Below are positions 23,701-32,299 of a DNA stretch of 64,000 bases, in pieces (within the stretch, counting starts at the first letter, position 1; every line of letters begins with the position of its first letter). The position numbers and the translations under genes were made by a program. The notes under the pieces are model-generated. The model saw nothing but the letters and a program-made list of their open reading frames with translations. It had not been told where the DNA came from and did not search any database. Source of the DNA: UBA583 sp964429995 (GTDB lineage: Archaea > Nanobdellota > Nanobdellia > Woesearchaeales > UBA583); contig CAYSDY010000002.1 of NCBI GenBank assembly GCA_964429995.1, forward strand, positions 162,402-226,401, written 5' to 3'.

Positions 23701-26613
23701 TCTACAAAAACAGCAATAAAGGTTGATGATGCTTTTTATACAAGAAAAGCTTCTGTTACAGATACAAAATTAAATGTTAAAATTAATATAAAAACAGATG
23801 GTACAGAATCATGGATGAGTTCAGAAAATATAACACTTAGTTATTTTAATGGTAGTGATTTTTCATCTCAGGTTACAAATTTAAAGGTTGAAGGACCTTC
23901 TATTAGTGAAGAATATTATGTTGCAGAATTAAATATTTCAAGTTTTAATGATCTTTCAGTATACAAAGGATTGTTGACAGATTCAAGTGGAAGCGGTCAG
24001 ATTGGTCTTATCAATAATGATGAATATGTAGAATCTTTTGATGATCTTGAATCTGAGGCAGGATTATATAATCAGACATATAAAATGTCTTTTATGGATA
24101 AGGCTGGTAATTTGGAAACAAGTGATGTTTCATTTTTTTATGATGATTCAATTCCTGCGATAAATTTTGAAGGAGATGTGTTAAAGTATAATGGAATGTT
24201 ATTTACAAGGGTTTTAGAACCTAAATTTAATGTGACATTTAATACACCTTTATATAGAAAATTTAAATGTGATGTAACTATTCCTTATATGAATGGAAAT
24301 TATAAAAAATCTTTTGATTATACAAATAATTTAGTATTTAGCCTATCAGATATATTAGAGAGCAATCAAATTTTTAAGGATGGAATTTACCTTAAGATGA
24401 ACATGGTTTGTAAAGATGAGTTTGATTATCAGCTTTCTGCAAATTATGAATTATATTATGACAATGTAAGTCCTTTATTCCATGATTTGTATTTTGCAGG
24501 ACATAATGAAGTGTACCTTCCAAACATAGGTTCGAATTTTAATTATCAAAATCTTGAGGATTATCTTGTGTTTTCAATGAAAGATACAGGAGAGGTTGGA
24601 TATGATTGTAAATATAAATTTACATCAACTGATTATTATTGTAATGATGATACTTATAATATAAGTTTTAATGCAAATGGAAACCTTGATTTTTCAACAG
24701 GTCTGTTATCATTGTTATCTGATGATCTTGGATCAGGTATCTGTTATAGAAACAGAATTGTTTTTAATAATAAATTGATGAAGGCAAGAGAGGATAATCA
24801 GATACTTAATACAAGTATTAAAGTTACTGCAAGTTGTTTTGATAAGGCTGGATTAAGTACTGGGAATAGAATTTTAGATTATACTGTTAAATATGTTTCA
24901 GGTGGAAAGATTGTTGATTTTAAGGTAGGATATCAGGAATCTGATATAAATTTTGAAGTTACTACAATGGAAAAGTTTGACGAGATAATAATTGCTTTAG
25001 ATGAAGATGGGGAAACACAGATTACAAAGCTTGTTATAACAAAAGAACTTGGAAATGGAGTTTATGTTTATAGTGGACAGAAAAGTAAGACATATTTTAA
25101 AGGTTATGAGGGAAATATTGGCATTTGGGCTATTGGAAAATGGGTTGACAAGAGTCTTGAGGATAAAAAACAGGCAGTGATTAGTATAGATAACAAAGCA
25201 CCTAAAGTAATGTTAAATATTCCAGACAAGGATGCTGATAATAATATATTTACAGATAGTTTTGAAATATTACTTTTGGCAGATGAAGTTGGAAACAGTG
25301 GTCTTAAACTTGTTAATCTTTATGTGAATGGAAATAAGATGTATTCTTCGGATAATATTAATAGTTATGATACAGAAAATGTAAAAATTATTGATGGAGA
25401 GAATGGATTTGATTTTAATAATATGTCATATAATGGAAGGTTGATATATTCAGGCGTTGTTAATGGTCAAAGTTATGTCATAAAACTTGAGGCTTTTGAT
25501 AATTATGGAAATAAAAATGAAACATCTGTAACCGTAAATGTTAAGGATGGAATAGGAATTGTTATTGTTGATTCTGATAATGCTGTAGTGGACTATAGTG
25601 GTTTTAAATGGTTAACAAAGAACAGTGCTCCAGTTTTGGCATTTAAAACTAAAAAAGAATCTTTGCAGTGTTCAGTTTATCCTTTTAATGATGAAGATAA
25701 GTGGAGTGGTTTAGTTTCTGATTCTTCATTTTTAGATTTTAGTAGTTTAGATTATTCTTCAACACAGGATGGAGTATATAGATTTGACATGTCATCTTTT
25801 GCAGGTTTTGATATTACAAAGGTTGATAGAGAAGATAGGAGTGTTGAAATTTTGATATCTTGTGTAAGTAATCTTGGAAAAACATATATGGCAAAAAGAA
25901 CACTTGAATACATGAATGTTTTACCTGATTATGTGCTTGAATCTTCTAAGGGATTTGTGTTTAATGGAAATGATCTTACAACATCTATAAGTGTTAAAAG
26001 TGTTGGATATAATAGATATGTTTTCTGTGACTATTCTATTGATGGTGCAAATACTAAGAGTATGGGGAATTTGAAACTTGCAAGTAGTTTTTATGAAAAT
26101 TTAGATTTGTCATATCTTACAGATGGCGAGCATGTAATGAATCTTGAATGCTATGATAAGTTAGGAACAAGAGGTCCTTTAAAACAGTATTACTTTAACA
26201 TAAATAGAAATGCAGAAATATCAATAACAGATTTGAGTCTTGTCAAAAATAACAAGTCATATTTGCTTGACTCTTTGGATAATGTCTTTTATATAGATCA
26301 AAATAAAGGATTCCAATTAAATTTTAAGGCTAACAGGGATGATATAAATTGTAGTTATAGAATTACAAGAGGCAGTGAAGATGTAGTAGAGAGTATAATT
26401 AATGTATTTTATAATTTGTTTAGTAAAAGTTATGAAATTTATACAAATAATAATCCTTACTATTATAGGGTTGAAGGCATTGATTTTGCAGATTCAAAAA
26501 TGAGTTTACTTGAAATTTCATGTAAGGGTGCAAATAATTTGGATTACGTACAGTCATTTAGGGTATTTTATAGACCAGAGCTTGATATGAATTTTTCAAT
26601 GAAAATAAAATAA
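20701..26613 (+). CDS. Giant secreted multidomain surface protein (1970 residues)
   Basis: A Sec signal peptide (about 1-25; hydrophobic FLFSALMLCFALCSSFVNA) is followed by a cysteine-rich N-terminal region (about 30-290). A predicted carbohydrate-binding-module-like domain (about 299-437) begins with NPSFEDGLNNWTG, and a further Cys-rich part runs to about 600. From about 640 to the end there are repeated Ig-like/fibronectin-type beta domains, each introduced by phrases such as DINPPQI, DDIKPETL, DDSIPAI, DNVSPLF and IDNKAPKV. No membrane anchor or class III site is seen at the C-terminus. It lies 138 bases before arlH-arlI-arlJ, so it may be a filament-associated adhesin or cell-surface protein. 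The fold calls are by pattern only. Confidence 0.75.
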   Translation: MRFHLKFLFSALMLCFALCSSFVNADVAGVCCYNPASSDITPGFGSCGENEVAVGDFSTNPLCDYQDMRRGCQYNGVCYATVFGKSIYDFGEIMTYFKEKVLVDVNKHCSLVAFSESCASDLNNNDLREPSGNNTPGDDDNLTDPDDLYNETETGDISEEIKFCSQVGDPYGFFFSESACNDLVGSAGNKPCIYNPYLSGNMLVTSPLNFDFLNEFEGGCMPKALVKDCFDYKTKELCSANPLKKEPLYANSNLDQCKWIESSEYFNGFDIDGGFCISEAVEKKKNFRISKYSDRLNMLDNPSFEDGLNNWTGNGVVIADSNAVHGENVLNINAGSVEQTIKFLDSATSYLPLLYIKEGEFSPTSVLKVLITETDRDGGSSNSEYFINLIQFNGSAEIYHKVQFNQHLTGENVSELVLSIFTEDNVFIDAVNFERVSDNSENVDYEFFKPLQIINHGASFCEFCYDGENLNFCNNEKSDILGDCSFMVEDSNTLYTSNLSDKSKYLGSAENKYIDNWSSMSIANARLFCEMYVDQNTCTDPENYVNSHYGHMHALVSAKGETLCQWDQTHGCFKDSDLSLGPDTTTISGVSGFVYRHVLNPERSNLYGHPYQYFADYTYNSSETDFSDFAYACDVVPPVAYMYFSGYDVDGKRSSVAPSSADIKTIGKVEFNLEVNDILGFACENFSLPRSLYVDYYVNDKTNFKKIDNSYYTGSIPAKSFFVDENNETILNDGANAISIEIKDQSGNIGYFKEFVIDVDINPPQIILNTDIKSVLGKGTILDFSIVDKSKISSCNFTLTPMNIDANKGIKSSFYIASGKLEDYSSVMGSNYKFNLPINETTSNFNVYALNVTCADVFDQVNSSVFPLYVDYNTDFVLLNPLPFISYEYDTGFLNKQVSVLGASVDKKLKTCEFDFMGTDGVGLLSVDIINDGFNVAKYSKSVLFYANITGTLDFKTPGIKNISIVCNDDVGNQIAKNYTFVYDDIKPETLNYSIISASASTKTAIKVDDAFYTRKASVTDTKLNVKINIKTDGTESWMSSENITLSYFNGSDFSSQVTNLKVEGPSISEEYYVAELNISSFNDLSVYKGLLTDSSGSGQIGLINNDEYVESFDDLESEAGLYNQTYKMSFMDKAGNLETSDVSFFYDDSIPAINFEGDVLKYNGMLFTRVLEPKFNVTFNTPLYRKFKCDVTIPYMNGNYKKSFDYTNNLVFSLSDILESNQIFKDGIYLKMNMVCKDEFDYQLSANYELYYDNVSPLFHDLYFAGHNEVYLPNIGSNFNYQNLEDYLVFSMKDTGEVGYDCKYKFTSTDYYCNDDTYNISFNANGNLDFSTGLLSLLSDDLGSGICYRNRIVFNNKLMKAREDNQILNTSIKVTASCFDKAGLSTGNRILDYTVKYVSGGKIVDFKVGYQESDINFEVTTMEKFDEIIIALDEDGETQITKLVITKELGNGVYVYSGQKSKTYFKGYEGNIGIWAIGKWVDKSLEDKKQAVISIDNKAPKVMLNIPDKDADNNIFTDSFEILLLADEVGNSGLKLVNLYVNGNKMYSSDNINSYDTENVKIIDGENGFDFNNMSYNGRLIYSGVVNGQSYVIKLEAFDNYGNKNETSVTVNVKDGIGIVIVDSDNAVVDYSGFKWLTKNSAPVLAFKTKKESLQCSVYPFNDEDKWSGLVSDSSFLDFSSLDYSSTQDGVYRFDMSSFAGFDITKVDREDRSVEILISCVSNLGKTYMAKRTLEYMNVLPDYVLESSKGFVFNGNDLTTSISVKSVGYNRYVFCDYSIDGANTKSMGNLKLASSFYENLDLSYLTDGEHVMNLECYDKLGTRGPLKQYYFNINRNAEISITDLSLVKNNKSYLLDSLDNVFYIDQNKGFQLNFKANRDDINCSYRITRGSEDVVESIINVFYNLFSKSYEIYTNNNPYYYRVEGIDFADSKMSLLEISCKGANNLDYVQSFRVFYRPELDMNFSMKIK

Positions 26614-26751
26614 TTTTATTTTTGTTTTATATTTTTTTGATTAATATTTTACATTTTAGCTTATTTTTTGGTATTTTAACTCTATATTTATTTTTTATCT
26701 ATTGTATAATAATGAAATAAATTTAAAATACTGTTTTTAGATAGATTATTT

Positions 26752-27456
26752 ATGTCTGGTAAAGAACATTATTCTATCGCTCTTGAAAGAGATGAACTTA
26801 ACACATCATTTGGCGGAGGGATTCCTAAAAATAGCCTTATACTTTTTGAAGGAGTTGATGGAGCAGGTAAAAGTGTTCTTTGTCAAAGAGTTATTTATTC
26901 TTTGCTTGAGAATGGAGTAAAAGTTACATATATAAGCACCGAGTTTAATACTCTTGATTTTATTTCACAGATGGAATCATTAAATTATAGTGTTAGGCAG
27001 TATATGCTTGACAATAAACTGCTCTTTATAACGATGGTTCCATATCTTGGTAAAGTGAAATTTAGTAGTAATTTTCTTGAAAAAATTATGTCATCTTCAA
27101 AATTGTTTGAAAATGAGGTTTTGGTTTTTGATTCTTTATCTTTTCTTCTTGTAAGAGATAATGCTGATGAGGAACAATATTATGATATTATGAATTTTTT
27201 TAGAAAACTTAATAATTTAAGTAAAACTGTTATTTTTACAATAGATCCTACACATCTTGATAAAAAATTTTTGAATCTTTTAACAAGTGTAGTTGATGTT
27301 TATTTACAGGTTAAAATACTTTCTTTTGGTGGAGAAACAATAAGAAATGCAGAAATAAAAAGATTTAAAAGACCTTATGATCTTTACAAGGGCAGTATCC
27401 CTTTTAGGGTTGAACCAAGAGAGGGTCTGATAATAGAAATAGGTAGTTATTCATAA
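26752..27456 (+). CDS. arlH: Archaellum motor regulator ATPase ArlH
   Basis: A RecA/KaiC-like ATPase of 234 residues that binds ArlI and forms a ring at the archaellum motor. Walker A is FEGVDGAGKS (32-41), and Walker B is the hydrophobic strand ending LVFDSLSFLL. The N-terminus ERDELNTSFGGGIPKNS is typical of the family. It heads the arlH-arlI-arlJ operon (2 bases before arlI, 1 base between arlI and arlJ). ArlH is thought to switch the motor between assembly and rotation by its ATP-bound state. ArlHIJ-type machines also drive non-rotating pili, so swimming is not implied. Confidence 0.92.
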   Translation: MSGKEHYSIALERDELNTSFGGGIPKNSLILFEGVDGAGKSVLCQRVIYSLLENGVKVTYISTEFNTLDFISQMESLNYSVRQYMLDNKLLFITMVPYLGKVKFSSNFLEKIMSSSKLFENEVLVFDSLSFLLVRDNADEEQYYDIMNFFRKLNNLSKTVIFTIDPTHLDKKFLNLLTSVVDVYLQVKILSFGGETIRNAEIKRFKRPYDLYKGSIPFRVEPREGLIIEIGSYS

Positions 27457-27458
27457 AA

Positions 27459-29120
27459 ATGGCAAGACAACATTTCTCAAAAACTTTGGATTTTAATGAG
27501 GCTATGAGTAAATTTTCTCATTTAAGAGAATATGTAAATAAAATTTCTCAGACAGAGGGAATGCCTGAATTTAAAACCAAACTTGATAAAAGCATGCGTA
27601 CAATAGATAATCCTAACATAATATATCCAGTAGGAGATCCTATATTTGTTCATTTGTCAAGAGGTGCTAGCAGTTCCTCTAATTCTTCTGAAAACATAAA
27701 ATATAAAGCCATAATGCCAATTCTAAATGAAACTGAAAGCGAATTATATGAATTGGTAGTTAATAGAATTATTGAGATTGCTCATACTGCAAGGGTTCCT
27801 AATTCAGATGAAGAATTAAAAAATATTCTTATAGATCTTTATAATCAAATAATAACTATATCTGATAAGGAAGAAAAACCTGGTCTTTTACACAGTTTTG
27901 GTAAGAAAATATCTTTAAATGAAGAACAATATCATAACATATTATTTAATCTTATAAAAGACAGATTAGGTTATGGACAACTTGAGCCTTTATTAAGGGA
28001 TATATATATTGAAGATATTTCATGTATAGGTGTTGGAGATGTTTGGATAGTGCATAAAATTTTTGAAAGTATAGAAACAAATGTTATTTTTGAGGATGAT
28101 TTGATTTTAAATAAATATGTTGTTGAGAGTTCTGAGAGAGTTGAAAGACCTGTTTCTGAAGCAACACCTATTGTTGATGCCATAATGCCTGATGGTTCAA
28201 GAGTAAACTATATATATTCAAGAAAAGTTTCACTTGGTGGTTCATCTTTTACGATAAGAAAGTTTAACGAAACACCTATATCTGTTCCTATGCTTGTTAA
28301 TTGGGGTACTTGGTCTGCTGATATGGCTGCTTATTTGTGGCTTTGTTGTGAAAATGGTATTTCAATTTTTGTATGTGGGGAAACAGCATCAGGAAAAACA
28401 ACAACATTAAATGCCATGACTACATTTATTCCATTAACCCATAAAGTGTATACTGTAGAAAATACTCCAGAGATTACTATTCCACATCCTATATGGCAAC
28501 ATCTTGTAACAAGAGAGAGTGGCCAAAAGAGTGATGTTACAATGTTTGATTTGCTTATAGCTTCTCTTAGAAGTAGACCTGACTATATTATAGTAGGTGA
28601 GATAAGAGGTAAAGAGGCTAATATTACATTTCAAGCTATGCAGACAGGACACCCAGTTATTTCAACTTTTCATGCAGGTTCAGTGCATTCAATGATACAA
28701 AGATTAACAGGGGACCCTATAAACATTCCTATAGCATTTATGGATAATCTTAATGTTGTTTTGATACAATCTGCCGTTTATGTTCGTGGAAGAGTTGAAA
28801 GACGTGTTTTATCAATCACAGAAATTTTAAAATATAATGATGAAGTTGGAAAGGTTTTAACAAAAGAAGTATTCCATTGGGATAGTGGAAAAGATGTTCA
28901 TCAATTTAGAGGTCTTTATAACAGTTTTATATTGGAACAAAAAATTGGTTTTAAAATTGGTCTTTCTGATACTCGTGAAATTTATGATATAATGAGAAAA
29001 AGGGCCAGAATAATAAATGCACTTATAAAAAATGATATCATGGATTATTTTGAGGTTGTAAAGTTATTAAAACAATACAGGATTCTTGGGGATAGGGCAT
29101 TGCCATTTTCAATAAATTAA
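27459..29120 (+). CDS. arlI: Archaellum assembly/rotation ATPase ArlI
   Basis: A 553-residue secretion-superfamily ATPase that powers filament assembly and, in archaella, rotation. Walker A is GETASGKTT (about 307-315). Asp-box VENTPEI, Walker B and His-box follow as IIVGEIRGKEANITFQAMQTGH and STFHAGSVHSM-type motifs. The N-terminal domain (about 1-250) includes a family-typical EDISCIG-type strand. The family members form hexamers in the cytosol beneath ArlJ. The gene is in a tight operon between arlH and arlJ. The size and order strongly support ArlI over a PilT-like or GspE-like pilus ATPase, although the overall system could still be a pilus. Confidence 0.95.
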   Translation: MARQHFSKTLDFNEAMSKFSHLREYVNKISQTEGMPEFKTKLDKSMRTIDNPNIIYPVGDPIFVHLSRGASSSSNSSENIKYKAIMPILNETESELYELVVNRIIEIAHTARVPNSDEELKNILIDLYNQIITISDKEEKPGLLHSFGKKISLNEEQYHNILFNLIKDRLGYGQLEPLLRDIYIEDISCIGVGDVWIVHKIFESIETNVIFEDDLILNKYVVESSERVERPVSEATPIVDAIMPDGSRVNYIYSRKVSLGGSSFTIRKFNETPISVPMLVNWGTWSADMAAYLWLCCENGISIFVCGETASGKTTTLNAMTTFIPLTHKVYTVENTPEITIPHPIWQHLVTRESGQKSDVTMFDLLIASLRSRPDYIIVGEIRGKEANITFQAMQTGHPVISTFHAGSVHSMIQRLTGDPINIPIAFMDNLNVVLIQSAVYVRGRVERRVLSITEILKYNDEVGKVLTKEVFHWDSGKDVHQFRGLYNSFILEQKIGFKIGLSDTREIYDIMRKRARIINALIKNDIMDYFEVVKLLKQYRILGDRALPFSIN

Positions 29121-29121
29121 A

Positions 29122-30774
29122 ATGAATAAGATTTTATCAATACTTGGTTTTGAGGACATAAAAGCTTTTCTTTTAAGATATGTTATTCCAATAATAGTAT
29201 TAGATTTGCTTATGTTGTTTGCTTTTAATTATTTTTTTGAAGATTTTTATTTAAGATTATTGGGTTATTTTGTATGTGTATCAATATTGTTTGTTTCAGG
29301 TTATTATCCTTTTATGATACTTGGTAAGCAATCTAAAGAGATAGAACAGACACTACATTTTTTTATTACCTATGCTGGAGCGCTTAGTACTGTAAATCTT
29401 GAAAGAAAAGAAATGTTTACAGATTTGTCTAAAAAGGTTAGATATCTTGAAATTGCAAATGCCTTTAAAAAACTGATGTATCTTGTGGATAATATTAAAT
29501 TAGATTTTTCGACTGCTTCATATAAAATATCAAATCTTTATGCTACTCCACATTTTTCAAGATTTTTAGAACGTATGGGTATTGCTTTATCTTTTAATTC
29601 AAGTGTTTCAAGTTTTTTTTTACAAGAGCAAGTAGCATTAATGAATTCTTATGCGGTAGTTTACAAGGAAGGGTTAGAACGTATAAAAGTATTACAGGAT
29701 ATGTTTAGTTCACTTATAATGGCTTTTTCTTTTGTTCTTGCAACAATTTTACTTATGCCTTTTTTAACTGGTATAGATGGAACATATTTCTTAAAATTTG
29801 GAGTTTTGGGAGTTATAGTTATAGATGTTATGATGGTATTATTTGCAAAATCATTTATTCCAAAAGACAAATTATATCAGGATATATGGGATGATGGTAG
29901 AATAAAAATTATGTATATGTTTCTTATAGCTATAACTATAAGTTTATTTTTATCACCAGTAGTTTTTATTATGGACATGAAAATGTCTTTAAAAATTGCT
30001 ATAATATGCACTCCTTTGTTAATTGTTGGAATATATTCTAATTATCAGGAAAAACTTGTATGGAGAAGAGATATTTTATTTCCTGCTTTTATAAGAAGTC
30101 TTGGAAATGTGCATCAGTCAAAAGGTGGAACTCTTACTACAACAGTTGAGACATTGCTTCCGCATAATTTTGGTATGCTAAACAGTATGCTTGAAAGAGT
30201 ATATAAAAGATTAAAGATAACAAAAGACAAGTTTAATTCGTGGTATTTTTTTTCAAAAGAAAGCGGTTCTGCATTAATTTCTGAGTTTATGGATATATTT
30301 GTTACAGTTGTTTATAGAGGAGGATCTGCTGAAGTAGCAGGACAGATAGTTAGTGATAATATGAGTAGAATAAATGGATTAAGAGACATGAAAAGAGAAT
30401 ATGTGTCTTCTTTAAAGGGAAGTCTTTATGGTTCTTTTTTTAGTCTTGCATTAACAGTTTACATAAGTCTTCTTATCAGTGGATTATTACTTTCTATATT
30501 TTCATCAATGACTACTGATATAAGTGGAGAGGCAGCTGACATGATAAGTGGTATTTTTCCTATGGATATGAATAGTGATATGGGTGGTTCTACATCTTAT
30601 GTTGCAATAATAATGGCTGTTCATGCGTTTGCGTGTGGTTTTATGTTGAAAATTGTTGATGGAGGAAATTATTTTTCTTTGTTAAGAGAATCTGTTATAA
30701 TGCTTTGGCTTGGTGCAATTCTTGAAATAGGTATAGTATATATATTTGCACAGATGTTTGGAACATATTTGTAA
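29122..30774 (+). CDS. arlJ: Archaellum membrane platform protein ArlJ
   Basis: A polytopic membrane protein of 550 residues, the platform on which ArlH and ArlI act. Two long cytosolic loops alternate with helices at about 15-35, 43-65, 195-235, 270-310, 440-470 and 495-545. The conserved cytoplasmic region contains GGTLTTTVETLLPHNFG and the loop near ISEFMDIFVTVVYRGGSAEV, both typical of TadC/ArlJ proteins. It is separated from arlI by one base (TAAAATG) and is the last gene of the operon. The first pilin gene (30871) follows 96 bases later with its own TATA box. Confidence 0.93.
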   Translation: MNKILSILGFEDIKAFLLRYVIPIIVLDLLMLFAFNYFFEDFYLRLLGYFVCVSILFVSGYYPFMILGKQSKEIEQTLHFFITYAGALSTVNLERKEMFTDLSKKVRYLEIANAFKKLMYLVDNIKLDFSTASYKISNLYATPHFSRFLERMGIALSFNSSVSSFFLQEQVALMNSYAVVYKEGLERIKVLQDMFSSLIMAFSFVLATILLMPFLTGIDGTYFLKFGVLGVIVIDVMMVLFAKSFIPKDKLYQDIWDDGRIKIMYMFLIAITISLFLSPVVFIMDMKMSLKIAIICTPLLIVGIYSNYQEKLVWRRDILFPAFIRSLGNVHQSKGGTLTTTVETLLPHNFGMLNSMLERVYKRLKITKDKFNSWYFFSKESGSALISEFMDIFVTVVYRGGSAEVAGQIVSDNMSRINGLRDMKREYVSSLKGSLYGSFFSLALTVYISLLISGLLLSIFSSMTTDISGEAADMISGIFPMDMNSDMGGSTSYVAIIMAVHAFACGFMLKIVDGGNYFSLLRESVIMLWLGAILEIGIVYIFAQMFGTYL

Positions 30775-30840
30775 AAAATATTTAGCTTTAAGGATAGTAT
30801 TTTTTTCATGTTTTGTTACTATTTTTATGTTTTAAAAAGA

Positions 30841-30850
30841 TTTATATTAA
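30841..30850 (+). promoter_or_regulatory. TATA box of the first pilin gene
   Basis: TTTATATTAA at 30841-30850 lies 20-30 bases before the ATG at 30871, so the message is expected to start at or very near the start codon. Similar boxes precede the other pilin genes (TTATATTTAA at 45801 and 47339). Confidence 0.6.
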
Positions 30851-30870
30851 AATATATTGGTATATTTTCT

Positions 30871-32238
30871 ATGAATAAACATTATTACTACAAAAAGTGT
30901 ATATCTGCAATTGTTGCAATAGCTTTGTTACTTATTATAACAGTAGTTTCTATTTTAGGTTTTTCTAATTGGTTTAATACATATTCACAAGGTATTTATA
31001 GTAATGTTGAGATATCGTCAAAAACAGATACTTCATCTGTTGGAATTGAGACAGTTGTTGGCAATACTTTATATGTAAAAAATAGTTTATACAACATGAC
31101 TATTAAAGATATCAAAATTGATGGAATTAGTTGTTATGATAATGATACTATTTATAATGTTGGAGTTCTTGAGATAGACATAAGTGATTGTATAAAAAAT
31201 GTGAGTATTTCTAATCCAAACGTTATGATTGTAACAGATAAAGGAATTATTGAGAAAAATGTTTTGTTAAAAACAGTTTCTAAATCTGATTGTTTACATG
31301 AAGGTGTATTAGTATTACATGGTTATTCTAATATTTTTTATTTACAGGAATTTTCAAGTTTAGGATGTGTTAATGAAACAAGAACATGTAATAATGGAAT
31401 TTTAAGTGGTAGTTATAATTATACTAATTGTAGTACAGAATTAGCACTAGGTGGAGATTATATTGAAGATTTTGAGATTGATGGTACTAATTATCGTGCA
31501 CATATCTTTACACAAGCTGGTGAACATTCTTTTATTGTTCATAAAAATAATTTAGATGTAGATTATTTGGTTGTTGCAGGAGGTGGAGGTTCAGGTTATA
31601 TTGCTGGTGGTGGAGCTGGTGGAATGTTAAATGGGAGTCTTATTGTTTTAAATGATACATATAATGTATTAGTTGGTGCTGGTGGAATGTATACAGGTCC
31701 ATCAGGAACGACTTATGGTACAAATGGAAATGATTCTGTTTTTGATGGTATTGTTGCATATGGTGGTGGAACAGGTGGTAAGGATGGAGCTACTGTTGGA
31801 ATGTCTGGTGGAAGTGGTGGTGGTGGCGGTGCACAAGGTTCTACAGGTGCTTTAGGTGGTGCTGGAGTTCTTGGTCAGGGAAATAATGGTGGAAATGGAG
31901 GAAACAGTAGAGGAGGAAGTGGTGGCGGTGCTGGATCTTCAGGAAGTTTAGGAGGAATTGGAGGTTCTGGGAAAGTATCTGAAATATTACCTTTAGATGT
32001 GGCAACTTCTTTAGATATAGGAGAAATTTATAATAATCAAGTATGGTTTGCAGGTGGTGGCGGAAGTTATATCTATCCTAATCAATGGGTAGGTGGTGGA
32101 GTAGGTGGTGGTGGTTATCGTTCTGCTGATGGAACTTTACATTATTTACCAAAAAACACTACTGGTGGCGGTGGTGGTGGACATTGTGGTCAAATTGGCG
32201 GTTCAGGTATTGTAATAATTCGTTATGCAATAGACTAA
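30871..32238 (+). CDS. Pilin-like protein with glycine-rich adhesive head
   Basis: The ATG at 30871 places a class III signal (KKC/ISAIVAIA) and a long hydrophobic helix at the start, as in archaellins and type IV pilins; an upstream ATG at 30808 would bury this motif. After the helix comes the shared motif SNWFNTYS, then a beta domain with the family elements VGNTLYVKN, IKIDGISCYDND and IVTDKGIIEKN (about 35-130). A four-Cys spacer (about 135-190) follows. From about 210 to the end there is a glycine-rich domain (DYLVVAGGGG, many GGG runs, ending GIVIIRYAID), like those in phage tail-fibre tips. The protein is a likely filament subunit or tip adhesin, processed by the peptidase encoded at 62120. 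Confidence 0.8.
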   Translation: MNKHYYYKKCISAIVAIALLLIITVVSILGFSNWFNTYSQGIYSNVEISSKTDTSSVGIETVVGNTLYVKNSLYNMTIKDIKIDGISCYDNDTIYNVGVLEIDISDCIKNVSISNPNVMIVTDKGIIEKNVLLKTVSKSDCLHEGVLVLHGYSNIFYLQEFSSLGCVNETRTCNNGILSGSYNYTNCSTELALGGDYIEDFEIDGTNYRAHIFTQAGEHSFIVHKNNLDVDYLVVAGGGGSGYIAGGGAGGMLNGSLIVLNDTYNVLVGAGGMYTGPSGTTYGTNGNDSVFDGIVAYGGGTGGKDGATVGMSGGSGGGGGAQGSTGALGGAGVLGQGNNGGNGGNSRGGSGGGAGSSGSLGGIGGSGKVSEILPLDVATSLDIGEIYNNQVWFAGGGGSYIYPNQWVGGGVGGGGYRSADGTLHYLPKNTTGGGGGGHCGQIGGSGIVIIRYAID

Positions 32239-32299
32239 TTTTTTGTTTTAACTTTTAAAAACACCAAAACATTATAAAAATATAATATAAAACAATTTT

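Noticed and set aside
30808..30870. ATG 30808 as the pilin start
   Set aside because: It would place 21 extra residues before the class III signal and overlaps the TATA box that fits ATG 30871.
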